From NCBI GenBank assembly GCA_013396755.1, contig VWZF01004871.1, positions 509,918 through 573,917 on the forward strand: DNA of 64,000 bases, in the 5' to 3' direction. Both the position numbers and the translations under genes were made by a program. Below the pieces are notes generated by a model that worked only from the letters and a program-made list of their open reading frames with translations, made no database searches and was not told the origin of the DNA. This stretch comes from Sclerurus mexicanus (taxonomy: Eukaryota; Chordata; Aves; Passeriformes; Furnariidae). This document shows, piece after piece, positions 1 through 10,664 of the stretch. The stretch's first letter is position 1; every line of letters begins with the position of its first letter.

Positions 1-3000
1 AATGAGTCATTGAATGTCAAGTTTATCTTGGAGGAACCTTTGAAATGTAAGCAACTAATAAATATACTTTTTTTTTGTTAATATAGGTCACTTAATCTTA
101 CAGTTTATCAAAAGTCAGTTATTTAATGGTGTGCTTGAATCTGTGTGTGGTTTGCTTTCTTTTTTTTTCTTTTGATACTTTTGGCATTAGCTCAATTTTA
201 GAGTTCCTACAAATTTACTGTAAAAGATCTCTTTGACAATGAGAGAAGAAGTTGCCAGCCATGCCAATTATAGTGATTTTGTGGTGTGTGACTTTAGGCC
301 ACTGGGAACTAAAGACTCATGCCAGAAAAAAAAAAAAAAGCTTTTCTAGACATCTATGTTTCTTTCACAATTGTATTCACATTTCCAATTCAACCTACGG
401 CTCACTACTATGTTATCTAAAGAAAGAGATTAGGTTTACACTAGGACTTGTCTGAGCATTTGATGTTAAACAGGGATATAGAAGAGATTTTTTAGTTAAT
501 TTTTTTTTTCCCTAGGAAAGTCACATCTGGAACAAATAGAGTCTTTAACTGATTATCATTAACACAATTGTGTTGTGTTCTCAAAAAGCTATTAAAAAGT
601 GTTAACATGGTTACATCATGAACTTCAGCTGGTTCTTATAACACACAGTCAACTCAAGCCAGACATGTTCACATAATGCATATTTAAAATACTGTATTGT
701 GAAATATGATTTTGAGAACATTTTCATTGATATTAGCAATACTTACCAGTTCAAGCAGTTATTTTGAGGACAGATTTCACTAACCATGTGACATCGAACA
801 GTATAATGTGAATGTGTTTACAACTCTGTAGTAAGGAAGCCAGCAAACTGTTTGGATGGAAGAGACAAAATTTATAATTTTTTTTTTCTTCTTATCAAAC
901 TAATCTGTCTCTCCTGTTAAAAAACATAGATGATCAAAATCAGATACAGACTTCATTAGTTTTGAAATCAGTTAATAAATAGTCATAATCAGTATGTGTC
1001 TATAAGAACATTAAAAACATCACCCTGTAGAGAGTCAAAGTGAACAGCTATTTTTTCACTGCAAGACAGGGAGGAAAGAAAAAATAGCCAAGTGCAACTG
1101 CAAGGATGATATTGTGGACCTAGTACTTGTCATTAACACCTGCTAAAGCCTTATCTTGGCATCAGTATATGCCTTCACACCTTTAGAGTGAACAACAGTA
1201 TTGGTTAAGCCATTTTTTTTAGCAGACAAGCCTTCTTGCCAGAGTTTCCCAATTCAGTCCTGAAAATACCTTGGTCAGTTTGTCATACTTGGTAGTGTGA
1301 TAGCCGAAGTCCATGTGCTTACTGAGTTATGACAGGATTTCATGTGGCTGGAACAAAGACTGCTCTGGACTTCTCAACTCACCTGACAGCAGAGAAAACC
1401 CAGTAGCAGCTAGGAAGTACCAGTTATTAGTACATAATGCAGCTGGATCATATCAGACCTTTTTAGTTGCAAGGTCATGTAATGGTTGCCTCCAGGAAGA
1501 CTAAACCAACTGAAAATTATAGCAGGCTGTTTCACAGGTGATATTTAGTCAACGAGGTCCTTCTGACTACATATGGACAGTGAAATGGAGAAGCACTTCT
1601 AAGCTCCCCAGGTGGGATGCACCTTTTGAGCCTTGAATCAGGACCTGAGCACATACCCTTCTCTGCTGCAATTTCCAAAGAAAGGTGGAGCCCAGGTTGT
1701 TTGTCCAGTGAAGAATAGGCAGACTCCAAAAACAACACTGCTGGTAAGTAAGGCACTGAGGACAATACAAGCCGGTTTTCCAATCTTTGGCCACTACATG
1801 CCATGTGCAGCCACAGAGAGGCAATAATAATTTTACCAAATAGTTAATGAGATACCACTTTTGTGGCAGGAGGAGTAAAGTATAATGAAAAAGAGTGATT
1901 TCCATGCTCAAAACCCAAAAAATGGCATGTTTGCTATTCAGATGGATGTTTTGCAAGACTGGAAAGTGGTCTTGGAGATGCCAAATATGTGGTCACTCAA
2001 GTAGCCTTGAGTCCATCATTTTATTAACCTGTAATTACATGACCACAGAGCATTTCCCCCCAAAAATTCCTTTTTCATTCAGGGAAGAAACTGAATGCAC
2101 AGTGGGGGCTGATGACAGGGTTCAGGTGCAAATCTATCTTATTTTTTTCATATCATGTACTTGATATTTCAGTCATAAAGTCCCCTTAACTTAGAGAAAA
2201 AAGGGTGTTATTTTTTATACAGTAGAAATGTTACAGACTCTACTGATGGAAGAAATACTGCAAAATAGAAAACTGTTGTTCCAGTAACAAACCGAATAGT
2301 AAGTTTATTTGTATTTCAATATGACTACCATAATATATACCTATCACAACAAAAAGTAGACAGAAAAGCACCTGGCATACTTTTGTTTCCATGTAAACAT
2401 CATATGTTTATAGAATAAGAAGAAAAATATAAAGAATATCAGTAAAGATTAGAAAAAAAGAAACAGAAACTTAATGCACCTATCACAGTACTGTAATCTT
2501 CTATAAAGAGATTCAAAAATAATAGAATTTTTAAAAAGCAACTGATTCTAAGCCAGTATGTTCCATGGACTTGATAGAGGCCATGGTTCATTGATTAGTA
2601 CTGAATTTTTAGGGCTTCTAATACTAGATAAAAGTGTTCCAAGCATACATGGCACAAAGCTTCAAACAAAATGCACTGTGCCTGTTAAAATTTGCTGAAG
2701 TTTTGACAGGTTAATTTTGTACCTGCAATCTTTATGGCAGCTCACATAACAATTGCATTCACCCCTATAATGTTATGAGGAATAAAATACCGTGCCTCCT
2801 TCTGCATCCAGCGTTAAACCACATGAACACTGAATTCTACTCTGCTTTATTAGTTGAAATGTGATCTTGTGTTCACAGCTGATCTGGCTCAGACTTCTGC
2901 TTCTGAATGACCTAGTACCATGCAGATCCAGTATTAATGATTATAGACACACAAAAAAGATCTGTTAAAAATATGAATCATTCACCAAAAGATAGAAAAG

Positions 3001-3152
3001 TACAAAAGAATCCCAAACAAATACAAGCATTGTGAAGTATAGGTAGATATCATGCTTGCATATATACTTTCCTTCAAGTCAAAAGACAAAAGAAAGGAAA
3101 CAGAAATTTATAAAGAATGAGAAATCTTTAAAAACAAACAATAAGAAAATAT

Positions 3153-3194
3153 TTCTGCTCCACTGGTAAAATCTTCTGCTCCACTGATAAAATC
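3153..3194. repeat. 21-bp tandem duplication, 2 copies
   Basis: Two adjacent copies of ttctgctccactggtaaaatc. They differ only by G versus A near the middle (actggtaaa / actgataaa). A third partial start (tgctac) follows. This is a small local duplication with no sign of function. Confidence 0.8.
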
Positions 3195-4564
3195 TGCTAC
3201 ACAGCCTGTTATGCTTTTCAAATCTGAGTGTTTTGAAACACTGGTGATGTTTGGAAGCATCTCAAACTGCATCAATACTCAGTTCTTTACCATAATGCTG
3301 ATGCTGCTGTCCATAAAAAGGAAAGCTTTTAAACAGTAACATTTTTCTAAAGAAGCAATAATAATATTTGATATAGAAAATATCCTATGTAACAAAAAAA
3401 ATGCAAGAAAAATACAGATTTAGCAAACAAAAGATGTGATAGCTATAAAATTAGACATAGAAACAGGAAAGTTCTGTTTAAATAGATAATGCAGAATATG
3501 AAGCGTATTCTCCTTCTCCTAAACTTTTGTGAGAGAAGCTAAAATTCTAAACAATGAAATAAAATAGCTTGAGACTCTAATTTCTTCATCATCTATATGC
3601 CTAGCCCATGATAATTCTCATAGGACTTTCCTCTCTTTAACAAAGTAAAGCATGTTTTCTCACTTCTTATAGTGGTCTTTTTTTCATGTGACAATATACT
3701 TCATAGTCATGATGTTTTTATCTCATTTTAAAAAAATATGTAAATTGCTGCATAAGACAGAAGGAAAAGAGGTTGAGCTACTACAGAAAGAGTACATAAG
3801 ATTCAAAATGATCTTGCCAATCTTAAATGGCGTTTACCACCTATTAGCACCAAAAGAAGTCAAGTCAGTGCTGCAGGCGCTCATTACCACTGAAAAGCAA
3901 CCCAGACACTAGCCTCTTTGCCAGCAGGGTTTTTTTGCTGTACAGGGGCATGGATCAACCCATGGGCAAGTTCAGAGACTGGGAAAAATGCCATGCTCAT
4001 GAGTCTGCTTGTAGAACCAGGACCCTATTCTATAAACCAGCCACGTCTACCTATTCAGACTAAGGATTATTTATTAAGTAGTTCCCTTACATCCCAAGTA
4101 ATACATAGCTAGTCATTGGTGCCTGCCACTTGATGGGATGCAATTCCCTTAACAGTTATATTTCACTGTTTTCAGAGACATTACTCCTCACTTACCCAAG
4201 TTCAAATAACAGCCTTGCTTTCTTAAGCAGCATAAACCTTTATCATACTTTAATATTAGTATTGTACAAAGAACAATCAATCTAGAAACAGTTTTGTGAA
4301 GAAGGTCTTTGACAAGAACACTTGACAATGGTGCAATAGAAAAAAATAAGAAAATAAGTAAAAGGAAGCATCTGTTGGGAATTCTTCCAGCTCTGCTTAA
4401 CACATTTGGAAGATGACAGAGACATAATATGCACAAGGCTAACACAGTAGCTTGTCACTTCCTATAAACATACAGAGGTCGTTTTTTGGCCATGATAATG
4501 TTTTCAAAAAAAATACATGATCGGGCTTGTTCTGCTTTCCCTCTTTGAGTCTCAGAGTACCTAA

Positions 4565-4680
4565 AATAGCTACTATTCCTATTTCACACACAGGAAAATA
4601 TGGAACTGAATGGAGAAATTACTCAAGTGGCTGAAGGTAATACAGTAATTCAGAGGTAGAGATTATATTAAGAGCCAAGT
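4565..4680 (-). repeat. MIR-like CORE-SINE remnant
   Basis: The + strand reads through a decayed version of the reverse complement of the MIR 3' half. A 'tatttcacacacaggaaaatatggaactga' type block is followed by an 'agagaaattactcaagtggctgaaggtaa' type block and a 'cagaggtagagatta' type block. These appear in the same order as the MIR phrases for 'acagatggggaaactga', 'aagtgacttgcccaaggtca' and 'gtggcagagctggga'. The match is by eye against the consensus as remembered, so the boundaries are approximate. Confidence 0.45.
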
Positions 4681-7600
4681 TCAATGCAATTATATTTAAG
4701 ATACGTTAGAGATCAAAGATGCGTCTTCGTTTGTTTTAATGAATTTGCATACAGAATGCCCTGAAACCCAGAACCACAGATTTGCAAAATTGGTCTCAAT
4801 GGTCTAAGCTGCCACTGCCTTTCAGAAAAACATAAAACCATATCTAATCACAAGATAATATTATCAAAGCAAAGAGATAGAAATAAAGGGTGTAAAACAC
4901 ATCGAGCTTACTAAGCAGATATTGTTCAGAACCACAAAATTCGTTCATAAGTTCAGATTACCTCCTATTTTGTTAACTGTGGAGTATCATCCTGCTATAG
5001 TCTATTTTAAGATAAAAAATATTTTAAGATCAAAATAGGGAAAGGAAATCAGATTTGGTCATTTGACCAGAGGGTACTGTTTAAAATGACAGTTGAAGAG
5101 ATGGCTGCTATAGGGCTGCAGTATAGATTGAAGTCTGACCTTTAAATGACACAGTGAAGTCTATTATAGAGAAGCACTTATGAATCAGAGTCAATATAAC
5201 TTTTATTTGGGGCAACTTTGTCATTCTGTGCATCCTTTTGAGTCCTTAAATCACTCAGGAGTTTCTTAATGAAAGCATAGTTGACCAAAATTTAAGAAGC
5301 ATAATTAGGTGAGGTTGTTTATGGGTTGGGGTTAATTATTTTTTTCCCATTTAAATGTCTTGGTCAAAGTAAACAGTATCACTGTATCAATAGGCCACAC
5401 TAGAGGCAACTGACCTATCTGTAACTTCTAGTTGAAGAAAATATACAGGAAAATATCAATGAAGGAGCTTAATGTTTGAAGGTTCAGAACCTACTGGCTT
5501 CAGTCCATAAAGCACTTATAAATTTTATGAGATAAGCCCCTTCTGTGTAGTAAATCATGAGAGTGAAGAGAAATGAACCCTGAAGAAATAGTCCTAAAAC
5601 ATACAGTAAGAACCAGATTAATCATAAATTAAAGAAATTAAATATGGTTGAAGCAAGTGTTCTATTTTGTTTAGAGACATCTTATTTCATCTCCAAATAG
5701 AATTTGCTTATAAGTACAATAAGGAATGCTTTCTGAAGTCTGTAACTCATGAAAGAACTCTTCAGGCCAAGATAAAATAGATAGGCATTTTTTGCCATGT
5801 GCTCACACTGTTTGCTTTGTATGGAAATATGCATCCTGCTTGTGGTAAAATTTACAGTATTCAGTTTTCTTCACAGTTTTTTCTGAGTCAGCAAATAAAA
5901 AAGATAAAATCACACCTAGGCATTAACATTCATGTGTTTAGTGTATATAAATAGCAAGATACAATTAAACATATATATTAGACTATATTTGATAAAAATC
6001 TATGATCACAGATTTAGCTTTGAGATGACTCAGGAAAAAAGATTACTATGTCTCTACATTTCACCTAAATGAGGAAGAAATAGTTTAGGAATTTAAAGGA
6101 ATATCGAAGGCCATGTATTTTGCTTCCTGCGATCTTCTTCATCCACAAGGAAGATATACATATATATGTAAATTGCTGCCCATCACAATTCCCACATTTT
6201 ACCTTCTTTCTATGCGTGCAAACATAGAACTTATGCAGTCATATCTCCTAATTCTCTTCCTTTCTTAATTCTGACTTTTTGCTGCTTTTAGTAATAAGAA
6301 AGAAACTTTTTTTTTTGGATCAAAGATCATCTATTCAGGGCTTAACGTTGGGAAAGTGAGAGAAACACTGAAAACAGCTAAAACTGGGAAATTCCAGTTT
6401 AATGGAAAATTCTGGTATTTTGATTATTCTGAATCAGAACAAACTATTTCAAAATTTCCCACAAAGCAGAAATTTTAAAAAAACTAAAAAAATGCTTTCA
6501 GAAATGTTGAAACACATTTCATTTGAGCTTTTTAGTTTTATTTAATATTACTTTTCATATTTTGTATTTTTGTATTAAATTCATAACAATACCTCATTTC
6601 ATGCCACTTAATTAATAATTTCCATAATGTATTGTAATTTTTCAAAATTTAAGTGTTTAAATTGTGAACAAATATATCCAGTAGTTGATGTATATTTCAT
6701 TTAAGGAGGAAAATAAGTTCAATATTTGGTATTGTATTATTTTCAGCAGCATTTGTTTCTAAAACTAGGGGAAACCCCATTTTAACATGGAGATATTCAG
6801 AACAGTAGCTACTTTAATTTATATGATAAATTAAAATTACGTACTGGTTTATTTTATTCATCACAACATTCTCACCATACACTTTGTGTCCTAGTTGCAA
6901 GAAGTCCTTGCTGCATATTGATCTGAGCAAAGTTATTATTTTTACTGCACAAAATGTGAAGTATTCAGTACTTGCAGTTTACAAGTCCATGGATTAATTC
7001 TCAACTGTTACTAACATCGATTCTTTCTACCACTACTACCTACAAGCAGTAATTCTGGACTGAGTTTCTCACACATCCATTCCTGCTCTTGAAACACTCA
7101 TGTTTTTCTTGATCAGCGAATACAAAAGGTTTCAATTTACATGATCTTCTCTAAAATTCAATCATGAAGCTTGCACTTTCCCTGTTTACCCAAGTGAGAC
7201 ACTGTTTTTCATGGCACTGCTCTCTCCTTGGTCTGTCTCTTCAATGCTGACAATACAATGACCAGATCAAATTGCATGCCCTCATCCTTCCCATCAAATT
7301 CATTACTTGTATTTCTTCTGGTGATGATGCCACTTAGGTCACCATGAGAAAAGGTGTTTGAGGCTTTTTTTAAAAACAATTAATTAGCTTAAATGGATTA
7401 GTAAGATGATTTTTTTTGTTGACTTCCCGACTTTTAACTTGATGAAAGCAATTTTTCACCATACACCTTACTAATCATTAGCTTCAACACAAATTTCCAT
7501 ATTAATAAAAGTCTCTTCTTTACCTCTTTCTCCAAAGACAATCTTGTCTCTGCTGTTCTCATATAATGAAGAACAGCTGTTCACCAGACACTGTTTACTG

Positions 7601-8255
7601 TCTTCTTCATCCTTTATTCTATCATGCGCTCTGCCCTATCACCCTCTCAGGTGATATTTATTGTGGTGGTTCTATCTTGATTCCAGAAATCTTACAATTC
7701 CAACGCAAAACACAAACAACCGCTACAAATAACAAAAAACTGCATATAGGTAAGAGTGATCTAATACAAAAGAACGTAAGAGGACAGCATACTGATTGCC
7801 TTACTTTAGCTCAGGCTTTTTCAGGCATTGTGACAATGCTCCTACCCTTAGAAATCTTAAATCCTTAGAAAAGATTTAAGGAGAGACAGTTTGGATTATT
7901 TGTAGTCTTGCAGTCTTCTATAAAATGGAGTTGGCCCTGGAAAAACTGACACATGAACTCCATAGCTTTAGAGCATGCTAGTGATGTCATAGGAGTATTA
8001 TAGTGCAAAAGATGAGGATCAGGACACATAAATTCCTAAAAACCTGATTACATCTCTCACATGTTTCATATGTCTTTGTGGTTATTATATCACTGCAGGG
8101 TATACTTAAGAAGCCAAACAAAAATATGTATGCTATTGTCTTTTAGTGTATAATAGCTATACATATTACAATTACATAATTTTTTTTTTACTTGGATATC
8201 TTTTGTGAGTATTTTCATGACTGCCATAGACTCTGCAGTTTACAGGTGTATTTTA

Positions 8256-8264
8256 TTCCAGGAA
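8256..8264. promoter_or_regulatory. Palindromic STAT-type site TTCCAGGAA
   Basis: A perfect TTCCAGGAA palindrome, fitting the STAT5 core TTCNNNGAA, lies about 2.1 kb upstream of the IGF1 leader. Growth hormone induces mammalian IGF1 through STAT5b bound at several dispersed sites. A single 9-bp match is weak evidence on its own. Confidence 0.25.
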
Positions 8265-9369
8265 ATGTATGTAACTGCATAACACCTTTAAAACAAGAAC
8301 CAAAAGAAATAAGAGAAGTGTATCAGAACATTAGGCTGGTCGGGTGCATTGAGGAAAAGTGTTCAGAAGCACAAACAGGATGAGCAGTTATTTAGAGACA
8401 CTATGATACTCTGGTTACCCTGAAAGCCAAAAGTTGCATCTCCTACTACATTCTGCTCTCATGACCAAGAGAGGCCTGGTGAAACCTAGGAGAAGACAAA
8501 CAGTAAGACAAGGGTTTGAAGCTCAGGCAGCGGGGAAGTTATGAATGAGTGTATTCCTTCTGTTATTTAGGAAGAAAAAGGCAGAAGTATGTGCATCCAT
8601 CTGTAGGATGGTAAAAGAAAAAAAAAAAAGATTATCAGAGCTTCCTAATTTATCATTCCATATTCTAATAAGGCTTGTGAAATAAGTGGTACATGTGCTA
8701 TGAGTAGCATCAGGCTTTACCAAGCTATGTGTAGAATGGTGCCACTATTCAGTGGCCTCTGAAATACATAGGAAGGAGCAAAACAAACCAGAATAATAAA
8801 ATACAGCACCTGCAGTACGAATATGTTTTAGAGTACTTGAAATATTAGTATTACCTGAAGTAAGCAAACTTACCTCAAAGCCCCTGTGATTCTGCCATTA
8901 TGTCACATTAGAAGAAATCCCTTCCAAAGATTAATCAGCTTAGCTAACCATACAGTGTTTAAAACTGCACAGAGCAGAGTATTAGCCACTCACAGAGGCT
9001 ACAAATAACCACGTCCTTTCTGCCTGGCAAGCACCATATAGTTCAAGGTGGATCTGAAAACTGAGAACAGAGCTGGGCCAACATGATCTCAATTGTTATT
9101 TTCAATAATAAAGTACAGCTAGCACCTCAGCATGCAACTCTCAGCTGAGTGGAAGCGGACAGGGACAAAATGCAATGTTCTGAAACAGCTTTTATGGAAA
9201 TCGTGCACTGTTTGTGGCATGTATTTGGTCTCTGGAGATGCAGTTTTGTTTAGTCCTCTAATTTTAAATGCCATCTTCCAAACCCAAAGGGTAATGAGTA
9301 CAAACTGTATCTATAAAACAACATCACAACTTTATTCTCAATAGCTAAGTATTGAAATGCAAGCATACA

Positions 9370-9487
9370 TTATAAATAGAAAAACAGCTGGCTTGGAGCA
9401 CATTGCAAGCTACTAACACAGTTGAGGGATTTGAATGACATCATAACCCGTGAGAGCATGTTGCTGGCCAGCTGGTGTTATTTATAA
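9370..9487. promoter_or_regulatory. Candidate muscle-type enhancer: MEF2, E-box, CRE-like cluster
   Basis: Five motif matches lie in 118 bp. They are a full MEF2 consensus ttataaatag (9370-9379), an E-box CAGCTG (9385-9390), a CRE/ATF-like TGACATCA (9436-9443), a second E-box CAGCTG (9469-9474) and a second MEF2 match ttatttataa (9478-9487). The block is less AT-rich than its surroundings and sits 0.7-0.9 kb upstream of the putative IGF1 promoter. Co-clustered MEF2 and CAGCTG sites are a hallmark of skeletal-muscle enhancers, and muscle is an IGF1-expressing tissue. Function is inferred from motifs only. Confidence 0.4.
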
Positions 9488-10344
9488 TATACTCATAATT
9501 GAGGAAAAATAAAAAAGGCAAAACTTAGGTATTGCAGAACTAATAAAGTTGAATTCTCTCTTTCCCAGTGTCATGTAAATTGTTATCAAGAGTAATTTGA
9601 AGATTACTACTAAAAAGGGGGGGGAAATCACATTATAATTACAACAGTAGTTTTAAGATAAACATTGTAGAAGACCCCCAAACTGGGCTACTTGTGTTAC
9701 TATATTCATAGTACTGTAGATTCTAGGAAATTATACTATTTGTTCTGCATGGTTGCTGAAAGATCACAAAGCTATTTTGCCCTATTTACAAGTAGTGCTC
9801 AATAATTCTGTTATTTTTAGCAAATTACAAACTGCCATTTTAGGGTTAATCAGACAGAGAGTTAGTTGAAAGTTTTAATTGTTACTCAGCATATAGGCAT
9901 GCCAAATTTAATAACATAAAGATACATAAAGAAAAACATAGATAACTGACTGCCTGCCTTTCTGTACTATATAAATAAAATACCTATGCCTCTATGCAAA
10001 AAATAAAATGTGTATATATCCACAAAGGTATGCACGTAAACAAACATTGCCTGTAAGTATATAAGTTTTCATATATTTGAAATGCAGACGCACACATACG
10101 TAAATACAGATGCACACATAGCTATCTGAAAGTTAACCAGAATACATTTTCCTATTTTTCATGGCAGCACAAGCTCTTTTTGTCTGCTAACCCCTCAGTC
10201 ACTAATTCACATTCTTTTAAAGGGAAAAAAATATGCTTCTGTGCTCTAGTTTTAAAATGCAAAGGTATGATGTTATTTGTCACCATGCCCAAAAAACTCC
10301 TTACTCGGTAACTTTGCCAGAAGAGGGAGAGAGAGAGAAGGCAA

Positions 10345-10389
10345 ATGCTCCCCCAGCTGTTTCCTGTCTACAGTGTCTGTGTAATGTAG
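10345..10389 (+). CDS. 14-codon upstream ORF in the IGF1 leader
   Basis: ATG at 10345 opens MLPQLFPVYSVCVM and closes at TAG (10387-10389), about 210 bases before the IGF1 start. Rat and human exon 1 are known to carry a 14-residue upstream ORF at the same place. My recollection of the human peptide differs at only two residues, second and last. Same length, position and near-identical peptide across birds and mammals suggest selection, either on the peptide or on the overlapping DNA elements such as the CAGCTG E-box at 10354. It would be present only in transcripts that start upstream of 10345. Confidence 0.55.
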   Translation: MLPQLFPVYSVCVM

Positions 10390-10393
10390 ATAA

Positions 10394-10507
10394 ATGTGAG
10401 GATTTTCTCTAAATCCCTCTTCTGTTTGCTAAATCTCACTGTCACTGCTAAAATCAGAGCAGATAGAGCCTGCGCAATGGAATAAAGTCCTCAATATTGA
10501 AATGTGA
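10394..10507 (+). promoter_or_regulatory. Cluster of minimal upstream ORFs
   Basis: After the 14-codon ORF, whose last sense codon is itself an ATG followed by TAG (10384-10389), the leader has ATG-TGA at 10394-10399, ATG-GAA-TAA at 10477-10485 and another ATG-TGA at 10502-10507. Start-stop elements of this kind stall or consume scanning ribosomes. The main start at 10602 lies in a strong context (G at -3, G at +4), which fits reinitiation or leaky scanning. Confidence 0.45.
10471..10478. promoter_or_regulatory. C/EBP-type element TGCGCAAT (HS3D equivalent)
   Basis: TGCGCAAT within gagcctgcgcaatggaataa matches the HS3D footprint in the rat exon 1 leader as I recall it. There C/EBP-delta mediates cAMP- and prostaglandin-stimulated transcription in osteoblasts. 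The surrounding 20 bases look unchanged from mammals, supporting a retained regulatory site downstream of the transcription start. Confidence 0.5.
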
Positions 10508-10601
10508 CATTGCTCTCAACATCTCACATCTCTCTGGATTTCTTTTTTCTCATCATTACTGCTAACAAATTCATTTCCAGACTTTGCACTTTTAAGAAGC
10601 A

Positions 10602-10664
10602 ATGGAAAAAATCAACAGTCTTTCAACACAATTAGTTAAGTGCTGCTTGTGTGATTTCTTGAAG
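10602..10664 (+). CDS. IGF1 coding exon 1 (start of leader peptide)
   Basis: Encodes residues 1-21, MEKINSLSTQLVKCCLCDFL plus Lys. The start ATG has G at -3 and G at +4, a strong Kozak context. The exon ends in phase 0 at AAG, followed by donor gtaaat (10665). Chicken and human have Phe at the sixteenth residue (CCFCDF) as I remember them; here the codon is TTG, Leu. An in-frame downstream Met at residue 24, in exon 2, matches the Met-25 start described in mammals and would leave a conventional, shorter signal peptide. Confidence 0.95.

Larger units (their letters stand above)
1..10139. other. 5' flanking region of IGF1, no gene seen
   Basis: AT-rich non-coding DNA upstream of IGF1. The open frames here are short (100 codons or fewer on the + strand, at most 129 on the - strand near 1567-1956), overlap one another on both strands and match no family I recognise. 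Recognisable content is a MIR-like fragment near 4565-4680, a two-copy 21-bp tandem repeat at 3153-3194, a palindromic STAT-type site at 8256, a MEF2/E-box cluster at 9370-9487 and a run of nine G near 9617. The somewhat less AT-rich blocks at about 1310-2160 and 3840-4090 could be old repeats, but I could not assign them. Confidence 0.6.
10140..10601 (+). promoter_or_regulatory. IGF1 promoter region and 5' leader (exon 1 non-coding part)
   Basis: From about 10240 to the start codon the sequence follows the human exon 1 promoter and leader as I recall it almost base for base. Examples are the gagggagagagagagaagg tract, the ccccagctgtttcctgtct block and gagcctgcgcaatggaataa. There is no TATA box at a usable distance, in line with the dispersed start sites reported for mammalian promoter 1. 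A forkhead/FOXA-like TATTTGT lies at 10274-10280 and an E-box CAGCTG at 10354-10359. The exact transcription start cannot be read from sequence. No counterpart of the mammalian alternative exon 2 was found. Confidence 0.75.

Noticed and set aside
1567..1956. 129-codon minus-strand frame overlapping several others
   Set aside because: Shadows on both strands of one AT-poor block; no start context, domain or splice structure to support a gene.
6380..6480. A/T-rich segment with repeated aaattt-type phrases resembling segments near 33770 and 49090
   Set aside because: Similarity is diffuse and fits base composition; no aligned block longer than chance could be shown by eye.
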